From positions 1 through 22,680 of IMG/VR virus record IMGVR_UViG_3300008450_000503: a stretch of DNA of 22,680 bases; one strand, 5' to 3'. Within the stretch, counting starts at the first letter, position 1. Every line of letters begins with the position of its first letter. Position numbers and translations under genes: made by a program. This document shows, piece after piece, positions 13,504 to 19,168 of this stretch. Source of the DNA: a virus. Below the pieces are notes generated by a model that was not told where the DNA came from, ran no database searches, and worked only from the letters and a program-made list of their open reading frames with translations.

Positions 13504-13678
13504 CAGTATTGGTTCGAGTTAGGACATCTTTGACTGTTAGATTGTTGGCCAACAGTTGTTCACGTTCATCTAGGTGGCTTTTTGGAATAAGGGTATCACC
13601 AACGAAACGATCAAGTAATTCGTTTTCTTCATTGGTAATAGGCAATAATAGTTTGTTGGTTAGTTCTACAATCTTCAT
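13469..13678 (-). CDS. Small phage protein of unknown function (69 aa)
   Basis: Not recognised. The N-terminus M-K-I-V-E-L-T-N-K-L-L-L-P fits the M-K-[LI]-x-E pattern of neighbouring proteins. The product is acidic in the middle (N-E-E-N-E-L-L-D-R-F) and ends with a D-G-K-I-Y-Y-K-K-I-V segment. A late-type box CATAAATA at 13684-13691 ends only 5 bases before the ATG, so with T4 spacing the transcript would start at the A of the ATG. No ribosome-binding site is seen. The gene overlaps the next one by 35 bases. Confidence 0.6.
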   Translation of the reverse strand: MKIVELTNKLLLPITNEENELLDRFVGDTLIPKSHLDEREQLLANNLTVKDVLTRTNTDGKIYYKKIVS

Positions 13679-13683
13679 GCAAG

Positions 13684-13691
13684 TATTTATG
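13684..13691 (-). promoter_or_regulatory. T4-type late promoter box CATAAATA
   Basis: Seven of eight matches, in the 13-base gap before the 69-aa gene. The predicted transcript start is the A of its ATG. Confidence 0.55.
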
Positions 13692-13955
13692 TTACTTGAA
13701 GAGGGCGTGTCCGATAAATCCGATAAGTCCTGCTAGGATTACACCCAATACGCTGACTAGGACGCTGACGCTTTGTTTACCGCGACCTTCTAGTTTCTCG
13801 TCTAGACTTTCCTTGATGCCAACTAAGTAGCCTTCAAGTTTATCCATACGATGTTCAAGATTCTGTAGTTTAGTTTCCAAGTTGCTGTACCTTACAGCAC
13901 ATATCTCAACGTGGGCTTCTAGACTCTGTTTTTCAATTTCTGATGGTTTGGCCAT
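13692..13955 (-). CDS. Coiled-coil protein with C-terminal membrane segment (XhlA/holin-like)
   Basis: The 87-aa protein has two parts: an N-terminal helix with heptads (L-E-T-K-L-Q-N-L-E-H-R-M-D-K-L-E-G-Y-L) and a C-terminal hydrophobic segment at about residues 64-84 (V-L-V-S-V-L-G-V-I-L-A-G-L-I-G-F-I). This matches the layout of XhlA-type phage proteins (coiled coil plus one membrane helix) that work with holins in lysis. It could equally be a membrane anchor for another phage protein. An AGAGGAA site lies 5 bases before the ATG. The start is preceded by a 12-bp tandem repeat and overlapped by a 39-codon micro-ORF. Confidence 0.62.
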   Translation of the reverse strand: MAKPSEIEKQSLEAHVEICAVRYSNLETKLQNLEHRMDKLEGYLVGIKESLDEKLEGRGKQSVSVLVSVLGVILAGLIGFIGHALFK

Positions 13956-14038
13956 CTCGCTTCCTCTGTGTAAGCGATGCTGTTCTTATGAGCCTTGACG
14001 TATGCCTTAATATGTGCCTTAATGAATGCCTTAAGCAT
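13919..14038 (-). CDS. Micro-ORF (39 aa) with tetrapeptide repeats, possible cationic peptide
   Basis: The frame runs from ATG at 14038 to TAG at 13919. Its first 16 residues are a tetrapeptide repeat, L-K-A / F-I-K-A / H-I-K-A / Y-V-K-A, produced by a 12-bp tandem repeat; the rest is basic and hydrophilic. The peptide would be cationic and amphipathic. A late-like box ACTAAATA at 14045-14052 ends 6 bases upstream, so the RNA would begin one base before the ATG. No ribosome-binding site is present. It overlaps the next gene by 37 bases in another frame. It may be a real leaderless peptide, a translational leader for the next gene, or a chance frame. Confidence 0.4.
   Translation of the reverse strand: MLKAFIKAHIKAYVKAHKNSIAYTEEARWPNHQKLKNRV
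13987..14034 (-). repeat. 12-bp tandem repeat, four copies
   Basis: Four adjacent 12-base units on the minus strand: TTAAGGCATTCA, TTAAGGCACATA, TTAAGGCATACG and TCAAGGCTCATA. The core (T-[TC]-AAGGC) is conserved and the last four or five bases vary. Because the period is a multiple of three, the unit keeps frame in the micro-ORF and encodes an x-[IV]-K-A tetrapeptide. Each unit also holds an AAGG ribosome-binding-like core. It lies in the leader of the XhlA-like gene. Confidence 0.85.
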
Positions 14039-14044
14039 CTAATA

Positions 14045-14052
14045 TATTTAGT
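14045..14052 (-). promoter_or_regulatory. Late-promoter-like box ACTAAATA
   Basis: Six of eight matches, at the end of the 144-aa gene. The predicted start is one base before the micro-ORF ATG at 14038. The longer string CTAAATATATTA recurs upstream of the gene starting at 12997. Confidence 0.4.
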
Positions 14053-14482
14053 TGTTGGGTATACTTATAAAGTATATGTTTTTACTTGGACCGTTTGTGT
14101 AGAATATCGGCATGGGCGGTTGTGCAGTTTCATCTAGTCCTAAGATGACAGGAGTATGGCTAAAGTCATTTTTAAGCACACCATAAGGATCTCGATCTTG
14201 TAGATAGAGATTTTCAAATTCAACTTCAAATTCAAAAGTCCAAACACGGTGTTTGCCAGTATAGCTATCACCAAATTCAAATTTTAAAAGTTCTTTAGTT
14301 TCTGTAGGTAATTGTTTGCTAGACATGATCTGTGTTCGTAATCCCAATACCTGCATGACTGTTTCCCAGTTACGCTGCTTGTTTCTCATGCGTTCAAGCT
14401 CTGGAGTATACTTGGTTATATCTGTTTTGGTAACGTCAACTAGAGTATAACCACGGTGGCGATGTATTCTTGGATCTATCAT
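14048..14482 (-). CDS. Phage protein of unknown function, probably virion-associated (144 aa)
   Basis: Not recognised. The N-terminal half is basic and helical (E-L-E-R-M-R-N-K-Q-R-N-W-E-T-V-M-Q-V), the second half has beta strands (V-W-T-F-E-F-E-V-E-F-E-N-L-Y-L) and ends N-I-Y-F-I-S-I-P-N-N. No cysteine or membrane segment. A late-type box AATAAATA at 14491-14498 lies 8 bases before the ATG, predicting a leader of only about 3 bases, and no ribosome-binding site is seen. It follows the terminator of the 148-aa gene, so it begins a new transcription unit. Confidence 0.62.
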   Translation of the reverse strand: MIDPRIHRHRGYTLVDVTKTDITKYTPELERMRNKQRNWETVMQVLGLRTQIMSSKQLPTETKELLKFEFGDSYTGKHRVWTFEFEVEFENLYLQDRDPYGVLKNDFSHTPVILGLDETAQPPMPIFYTNGPSKNIYFISIPNN

Positions 14483-14490
14483 TATAAGAG

Positions 14491-14498
14491 TATTTATT
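14491..14498 (-). promoter_or_regulatory. T4-type late promoter box AATAAATA
   Basis: Seven of eight matches. It lies between the terminator and the 144-aa gene; the predicted transcript start is 14485, three bases before the ATG. Confidence 0.55.
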
Positions 14499-14516
14499 GA
14501 CCAAGTATTAGGTCAC

Positions 14517-14541
14517 AAAAAAAGCACCTTACGGTGCTTTT
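14517..14541 (-). terminator. Rho-independent terminator after the 148-aa gene
   Basis: The stem GCACC/GGTGC has a GTAA (GNRA) loop on the minus strand, is extended by A/T pairs and is followed by a T run. The core stem is the same as in the terminator at 15062-15089. A weak hairpin (AGCTT/AAGCT, 14548-14562) overlaps the stop codon upstream. Confidence 0.9.
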
Positions 14542-14555
14542 ATGTTGAGCTTGGA

Positions 14556-15002
14556 TTAAGCTACTGTGAAACTTGTACCTTCAACTACCTGTGTACCGCT
14601 GATGTCAATAAGATTTCCACCTGCTGATTGTATCGCTGTATTAGCGTAAGTAAATGTTGTTGATGTTAAGCGTGTTGCAGCTGTGTTTGCACCAATTTGA
14701 CGAATGCGATGTTGTAGATCTGCAGCACTTACTTGTTTATCTGTAACAATAAAAATATTAGCTTGGTTAGTTGCTGTAGAACCAGTAGTGTAGTATGCTA
14801 ATGGATTAACTTCATCAACGATAGATTCTATCACACCACCAGTTAGTCCTGAGTCAGTAACTAGATTCGCACGGATCGCTATTGAATTATTAACTGTGAT
14901 CACGTGTAATTTTGAGTTGACACCGTACAATGTACCTACTGTAGTCTGCGTACCAACTAAGGTATTTGCTTGACCTAATTTCCATTTCTGCAATGTTGCC
15001 AT
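14556..15002 (-). CDS. Putative virion protein, own promoter and terminator (148 aa)
   Basis: Not recognised by name. Composition is that of a beta-rich particle protein: Thr, Asn, Ala and Val abundant, no cysteine, one Trp. The N-terminus M-A-T-L-Q-K-W-K-L-G-Q resembles small structural proteins, and A-D-L-Q-H-R-I-R-Q-I-G-A-N-T is a helical segment. It is a one-gene unit: a late-type box CATAAATA at 15030-15037, a 22-base leader with GGAG, and a rho-independent terminator 15 bases after the stop. That architecture suggests a strongly and independently expressed product such as a head decoration or tail protein. Confidence 0.65.
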   Translation of the reverse strand: MATLQKWKLGQANTLVGTQTTVGTLYGVNSKLHVITVNNSIAIRANLVTDSGLTGGVIESIVDEVNPLAYYTTGSTATNQANIFIVTDKQVSAADLQHRIRQIGANTAATRLTSTTFTYANTAIQSAGGNLIDISGTQVVEGTSFTVA

Positions 15003-15029
15003 TTGTATATCTCCAAAGGATCTTTTTAT

Positions 15030-15037
15030 TATTTATG
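15030..15037 (-). promoter_or_regulatory. T4-type late promoter box CATAAATA
   Basis: Seven of eight matches to TATAAATA. The predicted start is 15024, with a 22-base leader containing GGAG before the 148-aa gene. It lies directly after the preceding terminator. Confidence 0.65.
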
Positions 15038-15061
15038 CGAGATCATAGAATATCAAGACAA

Positions 15062-15089
15062 AAAAAAGCACCGCGAACGGTGCTTTTTT
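15062..15089 (-). terminator. Rho-independent terminator after the 120-aa gene
   Basis: The stem GCACCG/CGGTGC with loop TTCG on the minus strand is extended by A/T pairs and followed by a T run. The A-run and T-run are symmetrical, so it could act in both directions. A second hairpin (AGTTAC/GTAACT, 15091-15107) lies between it and the stop codon. Confidence 0.9.
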
Positions 15090-15114
15090 AAGTTACTATC
15101 AGTAACTACTGATC

Positions 15115-15477
15115 TTACATACCTTCTAGGTCTGTTGGCTCAGTAACTGTTACAGTTTGTGAGTCAGATAGTGTAGCTACGCCACCTGATAATGAGAATG
15201 TACCAGTATCTAACACTTTAGCGATTGCTTGAGCAACTGCGCCGATTGAAGTGTTAACGCGATCAACGATCATGTAGATTTCGTTACCATCTGATTTGAA
15301 TTGGAATGTACCAGTGATTGAACCTAGTGCATCGCTGATCTTAGCTGCAGCTGCGTCTGAAGCTGCTACTGCTAGACCTGAACCACTTAATACAACTTTG
15401 TATACTGATTGAGCTGTGTTGCGTTGGATTGTACCACGAGCAACTGCTGTTGGGTTAGTACGTGTAAATGTTGCCAT
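15115..15477 (-). CDS. Putative abundant virion protein, own promoter and terminator (120 aa)
   Basis: Not recognised by name. It is rich in Ala, Thr, Ser and Val, cysteine-free, with M-A-T-F-T-R-T-N-P-T at the start and a K-I-S-D-A-L-G-S-I helix, and is probably a small beta-type particle protein. It forms a single-gene unit: a late-like box (ACTAAATA, 15518-15525), a 35-base leader that begins with a hairpin, an AGGAG site, and two hairpins after the stop, the second a typical terminator. These features predict a stable, abundant mRNA. It shares this arrangement with the next gene (14556-15002), but their sequences are not obviously related. Confidence 0.65.
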   Translation of the reverse strand: MATFTRTNPTAVARGTIQRNTAQSVYKVVLSGSGLAVAASDAAAAKISDALGSITGTFQFKSDGNEIYMIVDRVNTSIGAVAQAIAKVLDTGTFSLSGGVATLSDSQTVTVTEPTDLEGM

Positions 15478-15496
15478 TTTATTTCTCCTAATGTTT

Positions 15497-15514
15497 GTAC
15501 GCTTTCGCGCATAC
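15497..15514 (-). other. 5'-leader hairpin of the 120-aa putative virion gene
   Basis: The minus strand GTATGCGCGAAAGCGTAC folds into a six-pair stem (one G-U) with loop GCGAAA. It would lie at the very 5' end of the predicted transcript, where hairpins protect T4-type messages from decay. Confidence 0.55.
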
Positions 15515-15517
15515 TAT

Positions 15518-15525
15518 TATTTAGT
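15518..15525 (-). promoter_or_regulatory. Late-promoter-like box ACTAAATA
   Basis: Six of eight positions match TATAAATA. The predicted start (about 15512) coincides with a hairpin at 15497-15514, and the 35-base leader carries AGGAG before the 120-aa gene. Confidence 0.5.
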
Positions 15526-15551
15526 CCAAAAATAAAAAAATAACTGAGTAG

Positions 15552-16781
15552 TTATTGGCGTTTAAGGAAGTTAGTGCGGCTGAACTCTAATCTGTCTACT
15601 AGTTTAACAGCACCCCCATCGTGGCCTATAGCAACAAAACCCTCTGGTGTGGTTACCTTATAGCCGTCGTTAGTTTTTTGGAAGGTGCCTATGCCTTCTA
15701 CCTGTTGTAGTTTGCGTAGGAGCATGATTTTCATTTCAACTATGCGTTTATATGTGGCTAATATACCAAGCAAATTATTAGCGTTATCTGCGACCCATTG
15801 TTCTTTTTCTTTGATCTTGGCTAGGCGATTCTGTGCCGCACGACTAGTGACGACATCTATATCTTTAGTCATCAGCTCATGATAGTACGTCATGAAATCT
15901 TTTAGGAAAGCTGTGGGTTCTGCGGCAAAAGTTCCACTACGCACAGTTCTGTTAATATAGGGTTTGATATTGCGGGCAAATTCTTTGTTGGTTAAGATGA
16001 TGTCGAATCTAGCTTGACCAATTTTTTCCATGGTATTATATGTGGCAGTCAGCATAGATCTGATCTTGCGATCTTCTGTTGGTGTTAGACTAGCGATACC
16101 TGTATAGTCTTTGTAGGTAGCATCATCAAACCAAACATCTGGGTGTTTGTTTAAGCCCTGTATGTTTACCATATATCCAGCACGCATAGATTCTAGACTT
16201 TCTCCTTCATAGCTGGTATGGAAGATGATGCCTAATTTAGCACGTGCGATACGTTGTCCTAATTCACTATCTGTTGGCACAGCGTAAGTTATGGTATTTG
16301 GTGTAAACGTAAGACATTGCTCACCATTGATGTCGGCTGTTTCTACCCAACCTTCCTTGAATAGTAGATCACCTTGTATGACTCCACCTATGTTTAGTTT
16401 CTTTAGGTGCTGTAGGGCACTGGCTAAGATTTCCGCTAGCTCGGGTTGATCACCGTAGAAACGTTCTATGTCTCTGGCAGTTTTACAAACCTTAGGTTCT
16501 GCTTTGGCGAACACACTTTTAGTACCTACAAAGAAACGACCGTCAGCAGGATCGATACCGCAGATGATAGCCGGACTTCCATCCCACTTGACTGTGAGTT
16601 TAGTAGTAGTACCTGTGCCTTCTGCTAACATGCCGCGTAGGCTTTCTACATAATCTAGTGCGGCCATAGCGCCAGCATGGCCTTGATTAAACACTAGATC
16701 TTCTAGATGTTCAAGATGAGTGTTCTTGCTTTCTGTTAGCAAGAACTCTGGAGTCTGTTGTTTTATTTCAAATAGTTTCAT
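15552..16781 (-). CDS. Ligase-fold nucleotidyltransferase-like protein
   Basis: The 409-aa protein shows the covalent nucleotidyltransferase motif order of DNA/RNA ligases: motif I K65-W-D-G-S-P, a G-T-K-S segment at 86-89, motif III-like I-Q-G-D-L-L-F at 135-141, a IIIa-like G-I-I-F-H at 184-188, motif IV E380-G-F-V and motif V K393-L-V-D. Lys65 would carry AMP. A helical insert of roughly 190 residues separates IIIa from motif IV, so the fold is expanded compared with T4 ligases. The N-terminus M-K-L-F-E-I fits the CTS-like pattern, with L-L-T-E/S at 14-18 matching a prohead-protease site. It may seal nucleic acid ends, or be a packaged or inactive relative. It starts on an ATGA overlap. 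Confidence 0.65.
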   Translation of the reverse strand: MKLFEIKQQTPEFLLTESKNTHLEHLEDLVFNQGHAGAMAALDYVESLRGMLAEGTGTTTKLTVKWDGSPAIICGIDPADGRFFVGTKSVFAKAEPKVCKTARDIERFYGDQPELAEILASALQHLKKLNIGGVIQGDLLFKEGWVETADINGEQCLTFTPNTITYAVPTDSELGQRIARAKLGIIFHTSYEGESLESMRAGYMVNIQGLNKHPDVWFDDATYKDYTGIASLTPTEDRKIRSMLTATYNTMEKIGQARFDIILTNKEFARNIKPYINRTVRSGTFAAEPTAFLKDFMTYYHELMTKDIDVVTSRAAQNRLAKIKEKEQWVADNANNLLGILATYKRIVEMKIMLLRKLQQVEGIGTFQKTNDGYKVTTPEGFVAIGHDGGAVKLVDRLEFSRTNFLKRQ

Positions 16782-17233
16782 TTGGCTGTCTGCATTATTT
16801 TAGCGTATCTAGGATCTGAAGGTTGTATGAGTTCTTTGCCTATTTGTATTGGTTCTTGTTTAGTTGATGGGGTAAGTCTCTTAAGACCCAATGGCATTGG
16901 TGTCTGTGGTTTTTGTATAACGTTTATGCCACTACGTTTTAATCGATCAATAACATATTGTGTGACTTCCCAGCGTTTTTGTTCATTGCCAGTTTCACCT
17001 GATCTAGGTAATTGTGATGCTACGTATTGATCGGTTATTTGTGTGCCACTACTAGCCCGTTGAGCAATGATATCTGCAAATTTATCATACTTGGCCATAG
17101 TAGGATCGCCAGCAGTTTGTGGAGTCTTAAGGGCATTTTTCTGTCGGTCGTATGTTTGGACTGTTTGTGGAGCGATAGCTCTGGCAATACCTTTTAAAAA
17201 TCCCGCTTCATTGATAATTTCATTAATCTTCAT
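16778..17233 (-). CDS. Phage protein of unknown function with CTS-like N-terminus (151 aa)
   Basis: I place the start at the ATG at 17233 (M-K-I-N-E-I-I-N-E-A-G-F), which has AGGA 9 bases upstream and an 11-base overlap with the upstream gene; a longer frame to 17341 would lie wholly within that gene. The first 11 residues closely resemble the T4 internal-protein targeting sequence M-K-T-Y-Q-E-F-I-A-E-A, including an I-x-E/A site. The remainder is basic, rich in Gln, Thr and Pro, and without cysteine or membrane segments, fitting a DNA-associated head-internal protein. Function is otherwise unknown. It ends on an ATGA overlap with the ligase-like gene. Confidence 0.68.
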   Translation of the reverse strand: MKINEIINEAGFLKGIARAIAPQTVQTYDRQKNALKTPQTAGDPTMAKYDKFADIIAQRASSGTQITDQYVASQLPRSGETGNEQKRWEVTQYVIDRLKRSGINVIQKPQTPMPLGLKRLTPSTKQEPIQIGKELIQPSDPRYAKIMQTAK

Positions 17234-17471
17234 CTTTGATCTTCCTAATGCCGCGAGCAAATTTAGCAGGATCTTGACCCTTGATAGCATTAAGAAGACG
17301 ACGCTCAAGCTCAAGAGCTTGTTCGGCATCATAGTTTTCACGGATATACTTGATTAGATTAATAGCACCATTGATGATGTTATTGGCACGGGACTCTAGG
17401 AGGTTATCCTTGTCTTTGTGCGTGAGTAATTCGTCAAGCTCTGTAAGTATGCTACGGGTGCGTTTCTGCAC
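17223..17471 (-). CDS. Small helical phage protein of unknown function (82 aa)
   Basis: The gene begins with GTG, supported by TTGGAG 8 bases upstream and by a late-type box GATAAATA at 17493-17500 that gives a 16-base leader. The product is strongly helical and charged (L-T-E-L-D-E-L-L-T-H-K-D-K-D, then A-E-Q-A-L-E-L-E-R-R-L-L-N-A-I-K-G-Q) and ends R-K-I-K-D-E-D. No cysteine or membrane segment. It begins a transcription unit that runs into the CTS-like and ligase-like genes. Confidence 0.65.
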   Translation of the reverse strand: MQKRTRSILTELDELLTHKDKDNLLESRANNIINGAINLIKYIRENYDAEQALELERRLLNAIKGQDPAKFARGIRKIKDED

Positions 17472-17492
17472 AGTTTAGACTCCAATTTAGTA

Positions 17493-17500
17493 TATTTATC
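17493..17500 (-). promoter_or_regulatory. T4-type late promoter box GATAAATA
   Basis: Matches the T4 late consensus TATAAATA at seven of eight positions. With the box at -13 to -6 the transcript starts at 17487, giving a 16-base leader with TTGGAG before the GTG of the 82-aa gene. Confidence 0.6.
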
Positions 17501-17505
17501 GAAGA

Positions 17506-18645
17506 TTAAAATAATAACATCGCAAATTCTGGACATAATTTCTCAAAACTTGTATTTCTAATTTTATCAAGTTTATCGATATATTCCAAAAATTTACCGT
17601 GATCATCATCGCTTTCTTTTAAAGAATAGACTAAATCCAATAACATTGGATAACTTTTAAATTTTTCTATTAATTTAGATTTACATGCACTTGATATATG
17701 ATCGATCGCACAATCGCCGATGGCTTTTTGAAATATCAGTTTGGTATTATCACCCAATCGATTAGCATTAAAGGCAGATTGATGCCAGTCAACTAACTCA
17801 TTTAGATAGTATAAATTTAAATATCCCCATGTACAATTAACGTTGAATAGATGATTTACAGGCATATTATCGATATACCAATTGAGATTGCTTGTTACTT
17901 CAGACCAATTTGCACCTGTGCGTTGATAGTTAAATCGTTCGCCAATATCATCGATACTAAAATATAATTCAACTAATTGACATTCACTCCATATTTCTAA
18001 TACTCGATCGGATACTCTTGTAGTTCCATTAACGTTATAACATATACGCAGATCTGCTAACCCTTTAACAGATTTAATTTGCTCTAATAGATCTATGTGT
18101 GTAGTGGATAATAAAGGATCCCCGCCACCATGAAAATGAATATTTTTTATTTCTGATAAAACTGCTGGGTTATTTAATTTAATTTGATTAAATTTTTCAT
18201 GTTTAAATTTGATAATATCTGTCTGGGGATAAATTTTCTCATAATCTGATATCCACGCGGTGCTATTATTTGGTCCGCATATTATGCATTTTAAATTACA
18301 TAAATTACCTACACTGTAGTCAATGCTGACTGGGCTTGTTAGATTGATGTTAGTGTCTTTTCTGTATTGCTCGTATAGTTCTTTAGAACTTAAACGTCTG
18401 CTTTTAAGACCGTGAGTTTCTTCATGGTAACATCTATGGCATTGGGGAATTGGTTGATCATTCTCTACTAATTTTTTTAATTCCTGATGTTCTGGGCTAT
18501 CCCATACTTCCGATATATCTAATCTATCAGATGTTTTTATAAATCCGTCGAAATACGAGCAGGGATTGTATGCAATTTTGCCGTTTGCAGACCAAATGGC
18601 GAGATTTTTATAAATCTCATAGCAGAAATATTTTTTATTCTGCAT
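17506..18645 (-). CDS. Radical SAM protein, twitch-type, with extra N-terminal cysteines
   Basis: CxxxCxxC is at 116-123 (C-N-L-K-C-I-I-C), preceded by I-D-Y-S-V-G-N-L, with G-G-G-D-P-L-L at 173-179 for SAM binding. An N-terminal extension has Cys29, Cys69 and Cys72 (P-N-P-C-S-Y and P-Q-C-H-R-C-Y-H-E-E), which look like half of a SPASM/twitch auxiliary cluster placed before the core, as in a group of phage and marine bacterial radical SAM proteins. The gene is visibly more AT-rich than its neighbours, suggesting separate acquisition. It overlaps the SDR-like gene by 11 bases. The substrate is unknown; its pairing with an SDR points to modification of a sugar or small metabolite (inference). 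Confidence 0.82.
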   Translation of the reverse strand: MQNKKYFCYEIYKNLAIWSANGKIAYNPCSYFDGFIKTSDRLDISEVWDSPEHQELKKLVENDQPIPQCHRCYHEETHGLKSRRLSSKELYEQYRKDTNINLTSPVSIDYSVGNLCNLKCIICGPNNSTAWISDYEKIYPQTDIIKFKHEKFNQIKLNNPAVLSEIKNIHFHGGGDPLLSTTHIDLLEQIKSVKGLADLRICYNVNGTTRVSDRVLEIWSECQLVELYFSIDDIGERFNYQRTGANWSEVTSNLNWYIDNMPVNHLFNVNCTWGYLNLYYLNELVDWHQSAFNANRLGDNTKLIFQKAIGDCAIDHISSACKSKLIEKFKSYPMLLDLVYSLKESDDDHGKFLEYIDKLDKIRNTSFEKLCPEFAMLLF

Positions 18646-18647
18646 TA
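18635..18647 (-). repeat. 13-bp direct repeat, copy B (SDR/radical SAM junction)
   Basis: On the minus strand this reads TAATGCAGAATAA. It contains the radical SAM start (ATGCAGAAT, M-Q-N) and the last codons and stop of the SDR gene (AAT GCA GAA TAA, N-A-E-stop). It is identical to 19158-19170 at the other end of the SDR gene. Confidence 0.95.
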
Positions 18648-19168
18648 AGTTTTTCTATGCCAATTATTGGTATATTAACTTTACTGTCTAATATCCACTT
18701 AATCGCATTGGCTATTTCGATTGTATCTAACCAGTCAGTGTGTTCCTGTTTACCATCATTCAATCCGCCCACAGTTATGTGTGTAGTTTTAAATTTACCA
18801 GAACACATGCTTAAACTCATATCTCTAAGGGCACGTTTTTGCACACTGTATAAGGGAAAAAAACTATTACGACCTTCATACTCCGCTGTGCTACCTACGT
18901 TAAAAACATAGCCTTCTGTCCAAAGTTCACGAGTAATTTCTAAGATTTTTTGTTGGGCACCACCTGATATAAAACTGCTGTTGATTAATACATTATAATT
19001 TACAATATTTTTCTTAAAATGCTCCTCATCAGATAATTCCCACATTCTTAAATCATATCCTGTTGTTCGGCAGGCAAAATCAGCTGAGGGAAATACTTGT
19101 TTAATAGCACGAGCAACAGTAAAGTCTTGAGGATTTCCGGTGCATAGTATTTTATAATTATTCTGCAT
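18635..19168 (-). CDS. Short-chain dehydrogenase/reductase (SDR)-like protein
   Basis: The 177-aa protein shows a compact SDR pattern: an N-terminal K-I-L-C-T-G strand-turn, L-I-N-S-S-F near 61-66 in place of the N-N-A-G motif, F-N-V-G-S at 89-93 (catalytic Ser93), and Y107-S-V-Q-K111 (the Y-x3-K catalytic pair). At 177 residues it is shorter than classical SDRs (about 250), and the N-terminal glycine-rich loop is atypical, so cofactor use is uncertain. It would act with NAD(P) on an unknown substrate. A perfect 13-bp repeat forms both its start junction with helicase and its stop junction with the radical SAM gene. Confidence 0.75.
   Translation of the reverse strand: MQNNYKILCTGNPQDFTVARAIKQVFPSADFACRTTGYDLRMWELSDEEHFKKNIVNYNVLINSSFISGGAQQKILEITRELWTEGYVFNVGSTAEYEGRNSFFPLYSVQKRALRDMSLSMCSGKFKTTHITVGGLNDGKQEHTDWLDTIEIANAIKWILDSKVNIPIIGIEKLNAE

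Noticed and set aside
17234-17341. Longer N-terminus (hydrophobic, signal-like) for the 151-aa CTS-like protein
   Set aside because: The extension lies wholly inside the upstream gene; the ATG at 17233 has its own AGGA site and gives an N-terminus matching the neighbouring proteins.
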